From JAEULH01 sp963746275 (GTDB lineage Bacteria > Pseudomonadota > Alphaproteobacteria > Rhodospirillales > Defluviicoccaceae): 64,000 nt of DNA. Every line of letters begins with the position of its first letter. Position 1 is the first letter of the stretch. Positions 17,805 through 27,464 of the stretch are shown here, in pieces. The translations under genes and the position numbers were made by a program. The stretch covers positions 62,001 to 126,000 of the forward strand of contig CAVVAX010000014.1 of assembly GCA_963746275.1 (NCBI GenBank), written 5' to 3'. The notes below the pieces were generated by a model. That model saw only the letters and a program-made list of their open reading frames with translations, ran no database searches and had not been told where the DNA came from.

Positions 17805-20800
17805 CTACTCCGCCGCCCTGGGGACCGGGACCGGCTCGGTGGCGAGGGGCTCGGCGGCGAGGTCCGCCGGACGCTCGACCTTCTCGCCGCGGCCGGTCAC
17901 CAAGGCGTAGACCACCGGGATGACGAACAGGGTGAAGAAGGTGCCGATGGTGAGCCCGCCGACGATCACCCAGCCGATGTCCTGCCGGCTCTCGGCGCCG
18001 GCGCCGGTGGCGATCGCCAGTGGCACGGCGCCGAAGACGGTCGCGCCCGTGGTCATCAGGATCGGCCGCAGCCTGAGCACCGAAGCCTCGACCACCGCCT
18101 CGCGCACCGACCGGCCCTCGGCGCGCATCTGGTTGGCGAACTCGACGATGAGGATGCCGTGCTTGGTGATCAGGCCGATCAGGGTGACGAGCCCGACCTG
18201 GCTGTAGATGTTGAGCGTGCCGCCGCTGACCCAGAGGCCGGCGAGGCCGCCGGCGATCGAGAGCGGCACCGTCAGCATGATGATCAGGGGATCGCGGAAG
18301 CTCTCGAACTGGGCGGCGAGCACGAGATAGATGAAGGCCAGCGCCAGGGCGAAGGTGATGTAGATGTCGGCGCTCGCCTCCTTGAACTCCCGCGACTGGC
18401 CGGAGTAGTCGAGCCGCGCCGTGCTGGGCAGCACCTCCTCGGCCGCCGCCTCCAGGATCGCCAGGCCATCGCCGAGGCTGTAGCCGGGCGCCAGGTTGGC
18501 GGTGATCGTCGCGGCGCGGAGCTGGTTGAAGTGGTTCAGCTCCTTGGGCGAGACCGTTTCTTCGATCTGCACCAGGTTCGACAGCGGCACCATCGCCCCG
18601 CCGGCGGCGCGCACGTAGATGCGGTTGAGCGCGTCCGGCGTCATCCGGTCCTCGTCGCGGATCTGGACGATCACGTCGTACTGCTCGCCCTCGCGCTTGA
18701 ACCGGGTCACCTGCCGGCCGGCGAGCAGGGTCTCGACGCTGCGCCCGAGCGTATCGACGGCGATGCCGAGGTTGGCCGCCTTCTCCCGGTCGAGGTCGAC
18801 GCGGATCTGCGGGGTGTTAAGCTTTAGGTCGGTCTCGACGTTGAGCAGGGCCGGCGAGGCGGCCGCCTTGGCTGTCAGGTCGTCGATGATGGTCTCGAGC
18901 TCGCGGTAGGGCCTGGAGGTCTTGACCACGATCTCGACGCCCTTGTTGCGGACGCTTTGGCCGAGCGGCGGCGGGTTGACCGGGAAGGCCATCACGCCGG
19001 GCACCTTCGCCATCTTCGGCCGCAAGCTGTCGGCGATCTCCTTCTGCGTCCGGTCGCGCTCGCCCCACGGCGTCATCTTGATGAAGGAAATGCCCTGGTT
19101 GACCACCGGGGTGCCGACGACGACGAAGTAGCGGTCGACGTCCGGCTCGGCGGCGTAGATGTCTTCGAGTTGCTTCGCGTAGGCGTCGATGGCGTCGATG
19201 GTCGCCCCTTCGGGAGCGATGAACAGGCCGACGACGGTGCCCTGGTCCTCGAACGGCGCCAGCTCCGACTTAAGGTTGGCGTAGAGGACGAAGATCGAGG
19301 CGACGACGCCGGCGCCGACCAGGCCAACCACCGGCCAGGCGGAGAGCGCCCGGGTCAGCAGGCGGCGGTAGCCATTGGTCATGGCGTCAAGCCCGCGCTC
19401 GATGACGCGGTAGGCGAAGCCGTGCTTCGGCTCGTGGCGAAGCAGCTTGGCGCACATCATCGGCGACAGCGTGAGCGCGACGAAGCCGGAGACGACGACG
19501 GCGCCGGCGAGCGTCCAGGCGAACTCGGTGAACAGCCGCCCGGTCTTGCCGGTCATGAAGCCGATGGGGAGGTAGACCGCGGCCAGCGTCAGCGTCATGG
19601 CGACGACGGCGAAGCCGATCTCGCGGCTGCCCTGCAGCGCCGCGGCCAGCGGCGCCATGCCGTCCTCGACGTGCCGGTAGATGTTCTCCAGCATGACGAT
19701 GGCGTCGTCGACGACGAGGCCGATGGCGAGCACGATGGCCAGCAGCGTCAGCGTGTTGACGGAGAAGCCGAGCGCGTACATCAGCGCGAACGCGCCGATC
19801 AGCGAGACCGGGATGGTGACCAGCGGGATCAGGGTGGCGCGCAGCGAGCGCAGGAACAGGAAGATGATGAGGACGACGAGGACGGCGGCCTCGGCGATGG
19901 CCCGGTAGACGTTCTTGATCGACTCGTCGATGAACACCGCGCGGTCGTGGGCGACCGCGACCTGCATCCCCTCGGGCAGGCTGTCGATGATGGCCGGCAG
20001 GTTCTCGCGGACGGCGCGCGAGAGGTCGAGCGGGTTGGCGGTGGACTGCTTGACGACCCCGAGCGAGACCGTCGTGGTGCCCTTGAAGCGCACCCGCCGG
20101 CGCTCGTCGGCAGCGCCGAGCTCGGCCTTGCCGACGTCGGCGAGGCGGATCAGGTAGCCGTCGGCGTCGCGGAGGATGAGGTCGTCGAACTGCGCGGGCG
20201 TGCGCAGGTCGGTCTCGGCGAGCACGGTGAACTCGCGGTCGGCGCTCTCGATGCGCCCGGCCGGGATCTCGACGTTCTGCCGGCGCAGCGCGTCCTCGAC
20301 CTCCTGGGTGGTCATGTCGAAGGCGGCGAGGCGGGCGGGGTCGAGCCACAGCCGCATGGCGTAGCGGCGCTCGCCGAAGATGCGCACCTCGGCGACGCCG
20401 GGCAGGGTCTGCAGCCGGTCCTTGACGTAGCGGTCGGCGTAGTCGCTGACCTCCAGCGGCGAGTGCCGGTCGCTGAAGAAGGCGAGGTAGATGATCGGCT
20501 GGGCGTCGGCCTCGACCTTCTGGATGACCGAGTCCTCGACGTCGTCGGGCAGCCGGCCGCGCACCCGGCTGACCCGGTCGCGCACGTCCGCCGCGGCCGC
20601 GTCGGGATCGCGGTCGAGGCGGAAGGTGATGGTGATCTGGCTCGTCTCCTCGCGGCTGATCGAGGTCATGTAGTCGATGCCCTCGATGCCGGCGAGCGAG
20701 TCCTCCAGCACGTTCGTCACCTGGCTTTCGATGATCTCGGCGCTGGCGCCGAGGTAGCTGGTCGAGACGGTGACGACCGGCGGGTCGATGTTGGGATACT

Positions 20801-20906
20801 CGCGCACCGCCAGGCGCTGATAGCCGACGAGGCCGACGAGGACGACGAGCAGGCTGAGCACGGTCGCGAAGACCGGCCGGCGGATGCAGGTCTCGGAAAG
20901 CTTCAC
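17805..20906 (-). CDS. RND efflux transporter, HAE1/AcrB-like
   Basis: A 1033-residue proton-driven inner-membrane pump. It opens with the family start VKLSETCIRRPVFATVLSLL, has the two large periplasmic loops and about twelve membrane helices, and shows the conserved proton-relay region AIVLAIGLVVDDAIVMLENI, with the Asp pair, and GLITKHGILIVEFANQM in the second half. ERPVFA/RRPVFA and the PxxGxxxFSxxQ-type regions mark the hydrophobe/amphiphile exporter branch. The GTG at 20906 lies four bases after the adaptor stop, so the two genes are translationally coupled. The frame is intact throughout. Substrate is unknown. No outer-membrane channel gene is nearby. Confidence 0.93.
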   Translation of the reverse strand: MKLSETCIRRPVFATVLSLLVVLVGLVGYQRLAVREYPNIDPPVVTVSTSYLGASAEIIESQVTNVLEDSLAGIEGIDYMTSISREETSQITITFRLDRDPDAAAADVRDRVSRVRGRLPDDVEDSVIQKVEADAQPIIYLAFFSDRHSPLEVSDYADRYVKDRLQTLPGVAEVRIFGERRYAMRLWLDPARLAAFDMTTQEVEDALRRQNVEIPAGRIESADREFTVLAETDLRTPAQFDDLILRDADGYLIRLADVGKAELGAADERRRVRFKGTTTVSLGVVKQSTANPLDLSRAVRENLPAIIDSLPEGMQVAVAHDRAVFIDESIKNVYRAIAEAAVLVVLIIFLFLRSLRATLIPLVTIPVSLIGAFALMYALGFSVNTLTLLAIVLAIGLVVDDAIVMLENIYRHVEDGMAPLAAALQGSREIGFAVVAMTLTLAAVYLPIGFMTGKTGRLFTEFAWTLAGAVVVSGFVALTLSPMMCAKLLRHEPKHGFAYRVIERGLDAMTNGYRRLLTRALSAWPVVGLVGAGVVASIFVLYANLKSELAPFEDQGTVVGLFIAPEGATIDAIDAYAKQLEDIYAAEPDVDRYFVVVGTPVVNQGISFIKMTPWGERDRTQKEIADSLRPKMAKVPGVMAFPVNPPPLGQSVRNKGVEIVVKTSRPYRELETIIDDLTAKAAASPALLNVETDLKLNTPQIRVDLDREKAANLGIAVDTLGRSVETLLAGRQVTRFKREGEQYDVIVQIRDEDRMTPDALNRIYVRAAGGAMVPLSNLVQIEETVSPKELNHFNQLRAATITANLAPGYSLGDGLAILEAAAEEVLPSTARLDYSGQSREFKEASADIYITFALALAFIYLVLAAQFESFRDPLIIMLTVPLSIAGGLAGLWVSGGTLNIYSQVGLVTLIGLITKHGILIVEFANQMRAEGRSVREAVVEASVLRLRPILMTTGATVFGAVPLAIATGAGAESRQDIGWVIVGGLTIGTFFTLFVIPVVYALVTGRGEKVERPADLAAEPLATEPVPVPRAAE

Positions 20907-20910
20907 CGGC

Positions 20911-22018
20911 TCAGGCCCCGGCGCCCGGCGTTGCCATGGTCGGGGCAACGACCTCGACGGACGCGCCTTCGCGGATCTTGATCTGCCCGGCGGTGACGAC
21001 GACGTCGCCCGGCTCGAGCCCGCCGGTTACCTCGACCCAACCGGGGCCGCGCTGGCCGAGCGTGATCCTGGTCTTGACCGCGTGCCCGCCGGCCACGGTG
21101 AAGACGAAGCGCTCGTCCCCCTGGGGCACGATCGACTCCTCGGGGATGGTGATCGCGTTCTGGCGGACCTCGAGCACCAAGCGGATGCGGCTGAACAGCC
21201 CGGGGCGCAGCAGCCGCTCACCGTTGGGGATCTCGGCCCTGAGCGCGATGCTGCGGCCGTTGGCATCGATCTGTGGATCGACGGCGAAGACCCGGCCGCG
21301 GAACGTTCGCCCGGGAAAGGCATCCACTTCGACGCCCAGCTCCTGGCCCGGTTGCATGGCCGAGAGGAAGCGCTCGGGGATGCGGAAATCGACCTTGATC
21401 GGATCGATGCTGGCCAGGGTGACGAGATCGTCGCCGCTGGAAATGTAGTCGCCGATGCTGACCCGGCGCAGCCCGACGATGCCGGCGAAGGGCGCGCCGA
21501 TCTTGGTCTTGTCCAGCCGCGCCTTGGCGAGGTCGACCTTGGCCCGGTCGCTCTGCAGTGCCGCGCGGGTTTCGTCGACGCTGCGGCCCGTGCCGGCGCC
21601 GCGGCGGTAGAGCTCCATCGACCGCTGGTAGTTGCGCTCGCTCAAGGCGAGGCTGGCCTCGGCGTCGGCGAGCTCGGCGCGCGGAATCGAGTCGTCGAAG
21701 CTGAACAGGAGCTGGCCCTGCTCGACGGCCGTGCCCTCGTCGAAGTGGATCTCGGTCACCCGGCCGTCGATCTCCGGGCGGATGACCACCGCCTCGTTGG
21801 AGCGCAACGTGCCGACGGCGGAGACCTCGCTCGTGACCGGGCCGAGGGACACCGTGCGCGCTTCCACCGCCACCGCCGCCGGCTCCGCCTGCTCGTCCGC
21901 CGCCGCGGCGGTCCCGCCGTCCGGTTCCGGCGCCGCCGCGCTCGGCGTACAGCCATGCGCCGGCACCCGCAGCGGCGAGCACGATCGCCGCAACCCCAGC
22001 AAGAAGCTTGCTTCGCAT
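20911..22018 (-). CDS. RND periplasmic adaptor (membrane fusion protein), frameshift near N-terminus
   Basis: The MexA/AcrA-type adaptor that joins the RND pump to an outer-membrane channel. The body has the barrel-sandwich lipoyl halves (RPEIDGRVTEIHFDEGTAVEQGQ and GAPFAGIVGLRRVSIGDYISSG), the hairpin helices between them (AELADAEASLALSERNYQRSMELY) and beta-barrel and membrane-proximal domains. The N-terminal anchor MRSKLLAGVAAIVLAAAGAG lies in a different frame: a one-base shift near 21945 (gccgagcgcggcggc) is needed to join it to AAAPEPDGGTAAAADE. The ATG at 22018 is preferred over 22027. It is followed directly by the pump gene. Confidence 0.88.
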
Positions 22019-22189
22019 CGATTCCATAGTACAGAGGTGTGGAGCCAGGGCAACAGCGCGCCAGGCCCGCCGCGGGAGCGCGCGGTACGGTTGAGCGGGA
22101 TATGCGTTTTCGCCGCGAGCGGATCAAGCAGTGCGAAGATGGGCCGAGGTGGAAAGGGATATTCCGATGGTAGCGATGGGCTCTAGCCG

Positions 22190-22894
22190 ATGCTGGCAGG
22201 CGGCGAACGCCGCGCCCGGCTTCTCGACCGGCTGCGTCGCCTGGCGATGATCTCAGGGCGCGAGATGCGGCTCGCCTCGGGGCGCACCTCCGACATCTAC
22301 TTCGACATGAAGCTCGCGATGTTCGACCCGGAGACGATGAGCCTGATCGCTGACGCGATCCTCGATGTGGTCAAGGCCAAGGGCGCGGCGCAGGTGGGCG
22401 GGCTGGAGATGGGCGCCGTGCCCATCGTCGGCGCGGTCGCCTGCCACAGCTTCCCGGACCATCCCGTCCGCGGCTTCTTCGTTCGCAAGTCGGTGAAGGC
22501 TCATGGCACGCAGAAGCGGATCGAGGGCTGCTTCGACCCCGCCTCGCCGACGCTGCTGCTGGAGGATGTGACCACTACCGGCGGCTCGGTGCTGGAGGCG
22601 CTGCGGGCGGTTCGCGAGGCTGGCGGCGATGCCGCGGCGGTGCTCACCGTCGTCGATCGGGAGGAGGGGGCCCGCAAGGCGCTGGCTGCGGCCGGCGTCG
22701 AGCTCATTGCCCTCTATACCAAGGCGACTTCTCGCCTAGGGCACGATATGATCAGCCGGACCACTACCATCAGGTCGTCATTGCGAGGAGGCAAGCCGAC
22801 GAAGCATTTTAGGCGGCTCCAGTTCCTGGATCGCCACGCCGCTGCGCGGCTCGCAATGACAGCGCGTTTGTCTGTGAGGAGCAAACGTAGGTAG
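22190..22894 (+). CDS. pyrE: orotate phosphoribosyltransferase (C-terminus extended into a repeat)
   Basis: PyrE transfers phosphoribose from PRPP to orotate to form OMP in pyrimidine synthesis. The core shows LASGRTSDIYFDMKLAMFDP, GGLEMGAVPIVGAV, FFVRKSVKAHGTQKRIEG and the PRPP loop LLLEDVTTTGGSVLEAL, then VVDREEGARKALAAAGVELI. A normal protein ends shortly after ALYTKADF. Here ALYTKA continues as TSRLGHDM and then some 45 basic residues encoded by dispersed repeat copy D. A single missing base near 22725 would explain this, although true read-through into an inserted repeat is possible. The start at 22190 gives the usual N-terminus but has no strong ribosome site. Confidence 0.85.
   Translation: MLAGGERRARLLDRLRRLAMISGREMRLASGRTSDIYFDMKLAMFDPETMSLIADAILDVVKAKGAAQVGGLEMGAVPIVGAVACHSFPDHPVRGFFVRKSVKAHGTQKRIEGCFDPASPTLLLEDVTTTGGSVLEALRAVREAGGDAAAVLTVVDREEGARKALAAAGVELIALYTKATSRLGHDMISRTTTIRSSLRGGKPTKHFRRLQFLDRHAAARLAMTARLSVRSKRR
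22776..22860 (+). repeat. dispersed palindromic repeat, copy D (module 2 only)
   Basis: An inverted pair with outer arms cgtcattgcgaggaggcaag and cgcggctcgcaatgacagcg, and an inner ggatcgccacgcc. It overlaps the 3' end of the pyrE reading frame, so its translation forms the extra C-terminal residues of PyrE. It has the classic form of a REP-like element. Confidence 0.8.
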
Positions 22895-23020
22895 GTTCAG
22901 CGCGCCGGCCTCCAAGTTTGTGCTCCGTGGTCAGGCGTCTGCTTCCGCGAGTGGCGGGAGCGGCCTATCTTCATCGCAGGCCGCCCCAAGAGCCACGCAT
23001 GAGCCACGCATGAGCCGCCG

Positions 23021-24370
23021 ATGAGCGAAGCGCTCGCCGAGAAGTACGACCGCCCCGTCCCGCGCTACACCAGCTATCCGACGGCGCCGCACTTCCGTCC
23101 GATGGCGGACGATGGGACCTACCGCGGGTGGCTGGCGGGGCTCGATCCGGCGCAGCCGCTGTCGCTCTATTTCCACATCCCGTTCTGCGACGAGATGTGC
23201 TGGTTCTGCGGCTGCTATACCAAGATCGTCAATCGTTACGAGCCGATCCGGCAGTATCTCGATGCGCTCGAAGCCGAGATCGCGCTGGTCGCCGCCGCAC
23301 TCCCGGGCCCCTTGCGCGCCCAGCATCTGCACTGGGGCGGCGGCAGCCCGACCATGCTCAGGGCCGACGACTGGCTGGCGCTGACCGCGGCCCTGCGAAC
23401 CACCTTTGCCTTCACCGCCGATGCCGAGCTCGCCGTCGAGATCGACCCGCGCGACGCGACGGAGGAGTATATCGCCGCGTTGGGCGCCGCCGGCGTCAAC
23501 CGCGCCAGCATCGGCGTGCAGGATTTCGACCCAGAGGTCCAGGCGGCGGTCAACCGCCACCAGCCGTTCGAAGTCGTCGACAGGGTCTGCGGCTGGCTGC
23601 GCACGCACGGCATCGCCGCGATCAACCTCGACCTGATGTACGGCCTGCCGCACCAGACGGTGGAGCGGGTCAGGGCCATGGTCGACCTCGCCATGCGCCT
23701 CGAGCCGGCGCGGGTGGCGCTGTTCGGCTATGCCCACGTGCCGTGGATGAAGACCCACCAGAGGCTGATCGACGAGGCGGCGCTCCCGGGTTCGCGTGAG
23801 CGCTGGCTGCAGGCCGCCGCCGCCGCCCGCCGGCTGGAAGAGCACGGCCTTCGCCCGGTGGGGCTCGACCACTTCGCCCGCGCCGACGACCCGCTGGCCA
23901 TCGCCGCGGCGAGTGGCAGGCTGCACCGTAACTTCCAGGGCTACACCACCGACGCGGCGGCAACCCTGCTCGGCTTCGGCGCCTCGGCCATCGGTAGCCT
24001 GCCGCAGGGCTACGTCCAGAACCTGATGCCGCTGAAGGACTACCGCGAGGCGGTGTTCGCGGGCCGGCTGCCGGTGGCGCGGGGCCTTGCGCTCGACGCC
24101 GACGACCGGCTGCGGGGCGAAATCATCGAGAGGCTGATGTGCGACCTCGAGGTCGACACCGCCGCCATCTGCCGCCGGCACGGCGCCGAGCCCGCTGAGC
24201 TGGTCCCGTCCCTCGCGGCCTTGCTGCCTCTGGCCGCGGACGGCCTCGTCGAGGTCGAGGGCAGCCGGGTCGGTGTGACCGAGGCGGGCCGGCCGTTCGT
24301 TCGCCTCGCCGCGGCCGCCTTCGATGTCTACCTCGGCACCGGCGCCGCCCGCCATTCCCGGGCGGTGTAG
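23021..24370 (+). CDS. hemN: oxygen-independent coproporphyrinogen III oxidase
   Basis: A 449-residue radical SAM enzyme that decarboxylates coproporphyrinogen III to protoporphyrinogen IX in haem synthesis without oxygen. The 4Fe-4S/SAM site is CDEMCWFCGC (Cys 56, 60 and 63, with the HemN-specific fourth Cys at 65), preceded by YFHIPF. Further family marks are WGGGSPTML, SIGVQDFDPEVQAAVNR, NLDLMYGLPHQT and GLDHFARADDPLA. N-terminal YDRPVPRYTSYPTAPHF is the HemN, not HemW, signature. The ATG at 23021 fits the family length. I saw no FNR/Anr half-site pair (TTGAT-N4-ATCAA) in the 120 bases upstream, so oxygen control is not evident. Confidence 0.95.
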   Translation: MSEALAEKYDRPVPRYTSYPTAPHFRPMADDGTYRGWLAGLDPAQPLSLYFHIPFCDEMCWFCGCYTKIVNRYEPIRQYLDALEAEIALVAAALPGPLRAQHLHWGGGSPTMLRADDWLALTAALRTTFAFTADAELAVEIDPRDATEEYIAALGAAGVNRASIGVQDFDPEVQAAVNRHQPFEVVDRVCGWLRTHGIAAINLDLMYGLPHQTVERVRAMVDLAMRLEPARVALFGYAHVPWMKTHQRLIDEAALPGSRERWLQAAAAARRLEEHGLRPVGLDHFARADDPLAIAAASGRLHRNFQGYTTDAAATLLGFGASAIGSLPQGYVQNLMPLKDYREAVFAGRLPVARGLALDADDRLRGEIIERLMCDLEVDTAAICRRHGAEPAELVPSLAALLPLAADGLVEVEGSRVGVTEAGRPFVRLAAAAFDVYLGTGAARHSRAV

Positions 24371-24383
24371 GCACGGGCCGCCT

Positions 24384-25450
24384 TTACAACAGGCGAAGCT
24401 GCGGATCGTCGGGCCGCGGCACCCGGAACTGGCTGCAGTCGAGCTCGCTCAGGCCGCGGCCCGGTAGCAAGGCCGAGACGCCTGCAGGCGAGGGCGAAGC
24501 GCTTGGCGAGGATCTCGGCATAGTCGCCCCTGCCGCGCATCCGCTCGCCGAAGTCGGAGACGTAGAGACTGCCGCCGCGGCAGTCGCGCAGCCGGCCCAG
24601 CACCCGTGCCGCCCGGTCGGGGAGATGGGCCTCCAGCCAGGCGGCGAACCCCTCCTTCAGTTCCAACGGGAGGCGAAGGAGAGTGTAGCCGGCGCTTCCC
24701 GCCCCGGCGGACGGCCGCCGCGCCCAGGATCCGCTCCAGCTCGTGGTCGTTCACGAATGGGATCATCGGCGCCGCCATCACCGTCACCGGCACCCCCGCC
24801 TCGGCCAACGCGGCGATGGCGGCCAGCCGCCGTGCTGGCGACGACGCCCGCGGCTCCATGACCCGGGCGAGCCCTGGATCGAGCGTTGTGAGCGACATGC
24901 CGACGGAGGCGAGGCGGGCTTCGCCCATTTCCGCAAGCAGGTCGAGATCGCGCACGACCAGGGCCGCCTTGGTCGTGATCGTGACCGGATGGCGGTGCGC
25001 CGAAAGCACCTCGAGGATTGCGCGGGTGATCTTGCGGCTGCGTTCGATCGGTTGGTACGGGTCGGTGTTGGCGCCGAGCATGATCGGCCGCGGCTTGTAG
25101 CCCGGCTTCGCCAGCTCCCGGCCGAGAACGGCGGCGGCATCGGCCTTGGCGAACAGCTTCGTCTCGAAGTCGAGCCCCGGCGACAGGCCGAGGTAGGCGT
25201 GGGTCGGCCTCGCATAGCAATAGACGCAGCCGTGCTCGCAGCCCCTGTAGGGGTTGATCGAGCGGTCGAACGGGATGTCCGGCGAGCGGTTGCGCGAGAT
25301 GATCGTCCGGCAGGCTTCGTCCGTGACGGTCGTCCGCAGGGGCGGAGCCGCCTCCTCGGGCTCGGCGTCGTCGTCCGGACCATAGGCCAGAGCCTCGTAT
25401 CGGCCGGCCGGGTTGGCGATGGCGCCCCGGCCTTTCAGCGGAAACCTCAT
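24384..25450 (-). CDS. PA0069-family radical SAM protein (two frameshifts)
   Basis: A radical SAM protein of the SplB-like PA0069 group. It starts MRFPLKGRGAIANPAGRYE and shows INPYRGCEHGCVYCYARP (cluster Cys CxxxCxxC), MLGANTDPYQPIERS, VTITTKAALVVRDLDLL and MAAPMIPFVNDHELERIL. The C-terminal half is in other frames: LELKEGFAAWLEAHLPDRA through MRGRGDYAEILAKRFALAC, then LSELDCSQFRVPRPDDPQLR and a TAA at 24384. Single-base shifts are needed near 24697 (in cgccccggcgg) and near 24450. With them the length is about 355 residues, normal for the family. The biochemical role of this family is not established. Confidence 0.85.
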
Positions 25451-25631
25451 GCGTTTGCTGATGGGGAGGTAGGCGGAACATTTCAAGAACTAGCGCACGC
25501 TCCCGGCCCCTGCGCCGTCGACTGTGGCCGCGGCAACACGGCGGCAGCAGCAGCTTCATCCGGCCACTTCCCCTGCGCCGGCTTTGACCGATAATCGGCG
25601 GGGAGCCGGTAGGGGTGGGGACGAGCTGAGC

Positions 25632-26315
25632 ATGTTAAGTGTCATCATTCCGGTGCTGAACGCCGGGCAAGCGCTTGGGCCCACGCTTGCGGCCGTCACC
25701 GCGGCAAGGCGCCTGTTCCCCTGCGAGACGATCGTCGTCGACGGCGGCTCCACCGACGACAGCGTCCAGATCGCGACCCGCTACGGCGCCATCGTGCTGA
25801 ACAGCGCCCGCGGCCGTGGCATCCAGCTCGCCGAGGGCGCGGCCGCCGCCGCCGGCGACTGGTTCTTTTTCCTTCACGCCGACACCAGGCCGCAGGAGGG
25901 CTGGATCCCGGCGCTGCGAAAGTTCATCAACGGCGCCGACAACCGCCGCCGCGCCGCGGTGCTCCGCTTCAGGCTGGATGATGCCGCCTTCGCCGCCCGT
26001 GTCGTCGAGCGGGCGGTGGCGGTGCGCAGCGGCGTGTTCGGCCTCCCCTACGGGGACCAGGGTCTGCTCATCGGCCGGGCGTTTTACGAGGAGCTCGGCG
26101 GCTACGCCCGCATCCCGCTGATGGAGGACGTCGACCTCGTCCGCCGCATCGGCCGGAGCCGGCTTTCCGTTCTCAACGCTGCCGCGCTGACGTCGGCCGA
26201 GCGTTACCGCCGCGACGGCTACCTGCTCCGGCCGCTGCGCAACCTCGTCTGCCTCGCGCTGTACAAGGTCGGCGTCTCGCCGCGGACCATCAGCACCCTC
26301 TACCACTCGCACTGA
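25632..26315 (+). CDS. family 2 glycosyltransferase, TIGR04283-like
   Basis: A 227-residue GT-A fold glycosyltransferase. It begins MLSVIIPVLNAGQALGPTL, has the nucleotide-binding VDGGSTDDSVQIA, the metal-binding FLHADTRP (DxD-like) and a late GYARIPLMEDVDLVRRI. Short length and the ending RPLRNLVCLALYKVGVSPRTI place it in the TIGR04283 group, often found with radical SAM or selenodomain proteins. Here a radical SAM gene lies 180 bases away on the opposite strand. The sugar donor and acceptor are not known. The ATG at 25632 is chosen because the frame upstream is low-complexity. Confidence 0.85.
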   Translation: MLSVIIPVLNAGQALGPTLAAVTAARRLFPCETIVVDGGSTDDSVQIATRYGAIVLNSARGRGIQLAEGAAAAAGDWFFFLHADTRPQEGWIPALRKFINGADNRRRAAVLRFRLDDAAFAARVVERAVAVRSGVFGLPYGDQGLLIGRAFYEELGGYARIPLMEDVDLVRRIGRSRLSVLNAAALTSAERYRRDGYLLRPLRNLVCLALYKVGVSPRTISTLYHSH

Positions 26316-26365
26316 CATGCAGGAGCGACAGCCAGCGCCGGCGGCAGACAGGCTGCAATCAGGCT

Positions 26366-26695
26366 TCAGTTATGCGTGTCGCGGCGACTGACGTAGCGGC
26401 CGTTCTCAACGCCCGTGAACATCTCCGCGACCTGCGGATGGGTAACCGGCGCGCCACTATCGTCGGGAAGCAGGTTCTGCTCGGAGACGTAGGCGATGTA
26501 CGTCGCCTCGGCGTTCTCCGCGAGGAGGTGATAGAACGGCTGGTCCTTGCGCGGCCGGACGTGCTCGGGGATCGACAGCCACCACTCCTCGGTATTGGCG
26601 AACACTGGATCGACGTCGAAAATGACGCCGCGGAAGGGATAGAGGCGGTGACGGACGACGTCGCCGATCTGGAACCTGGCCTGCCTGACTTCCAT
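26366..26695 (-). CDS. hspQ: HspQ heat-shock / hemimethylated-DNA-binding protein
   Basis: A 109-residue YccV/HspQ-domain protein. Nearly the whole length is the domain: ARFQIGDVVRHRLYPFRGVI, FDVDPVFANTEEWWLSIP, RPRKDQPFYHLLAE and TYIAYVSEQNLLPDDSG. In enterobacteria HspQ binds hemimethylated DNA and modulates Lon-dependent proteolysis. Which role applies here cannot be said. The ATG at 26695 has GGGGATG upstream, and the preceding in-frame TTG is not needed. It is divergent from the FrnE-like gene, so the two share a 130-base promoter region. Confidence 0.9.
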   Translation of the reverse strand: MEVRQARFQIGDVVRHRLYPFRGVIFDVDPVFANTEEWWLSIPEHVRPRKDQPFYHLLAENAEATYIAYVSEQNLLPDDSGAPVTHPQVAEMFTGVENGRYVSRRDTHN

Positions 26696-26825
26696 CAACG
26701 CATCCCCATTTGCACATTATCAGGTAGACAGGAGCGGCCGGCCATTTCAAGGGCGCTGGCCGAGCGCCGGGATCTCGAGGTCGAGGCAGCTGGGTTCCGC
26801 GAGCTGTTGACTTGAGGCGCGCGCA

Positions 26826-27464
26826 ATGCTGATCGAGGTGATCTACGATCCCGGCTGTCCGTGGTGCTTCATCGGCAAGCGCCAGCTCGAGCGGGCGCTG
26901 GCGGCGCGACCGCAGGCGCAAGCGACGGTGCGCTGGTGGCCGTTCCTGCTCAATCCCGACATGCCTGCCGAGGGCGTCGACCGGCCGACCTACCTGATGC
27001 GCAAGTTCGGCAGCCAGGCGCGCATCAGCCGGGTCTTCGGCGCGATCGCGGATTTCGCCGAGGCAGTCGGCATCGAGTTCGCCTTCGACCGCATCCAGCG
27101 CACGCCGAACACCCTGAATGCTCACCGCCTGGTCCGCTTCGCGGAGATGCACGGCCTTGCCTCGGCGGCGGTGGAGGCGCTGTTTCGCCACCACTTTATC
27201 CGTGGCCGGGATATCGGCGAGGTGGGCGAACTCATCAGGGTGGGCGTCGAGCTCGGCTTCGCGGCGCAGGAGATCAGCACCCATCTGCAGAGCGAGCGCG
27301 ACGTAACCGACGTCTACGCCGCCAACGCCCGCGCGCACCGGCTCGGCATAAACGGCGTCCCGACCTTCCTGTTTGAGCGCACCTATGTCATCTCCGGTGC
27401 ACAGGAGCCGCAGGTCTTGAGCCGGATGCTCGACATCGCCCGCGAGCGGGCCCTCGCCGGCTGA
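26826..27464 (+). CDS. DsbA family oxidoreductase, FrnE-like
   Basis: A 212-residue cytoplasmic DsbA-fold protein. The active site is CPWC at residues 11-14 (IYDPGCPWCFIGKRQLE), followed by the helical insertion (RISRVFGAIADFAEAVGIEF, NTLNAHRLVRFAEMHG) and the cis-Pro loop NGVPTFLFERTYVISGAQ. There is no signal peptide, which fits FrnE and 2-hydroxychromene-2-carboxylate isomerase relatives that act in the cytoplasm. FrnE proteins have been linked to oxidative-stress resistance. The substrate is unknown. It stands alone and is followed by an 808-base gene-free stretch. Confidence 0.88.
   Translation: MLIEVIYDPGCPWCFIGKRQLERALAARPQAQATVRWWPFLLNPDMPAEGVDRPTYLMRKFGSQARISRVFGAIADFAEAVGIEFAFDRIQRTPNTLNAHRLVRFAEMHGLASAAVEALFRHHFIRGRDIGEVGELIRVGVELGFAAQEISTHLQSERDVTDVYAANARAHRLGINGVPTFLFERTYVISGAQEPQVLSRMLDIARERALAG

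Noticed and set aside
18957..20981. Long plus-strand open frame (674 codons) opposite the RND pump
   Set aside because: Antisense to a fully conserved RND transporter. The translation is Asp/Gly/Arg-rich, as expected from a GC-rich complement, and has no recognisable domain.
23021..24370. FNR/Anr control of hemN
   Set aside because: No TTGAT-N4-ATCAA-like palindrome was found upstream. Only a short direct repeat gagccacgcat is present.
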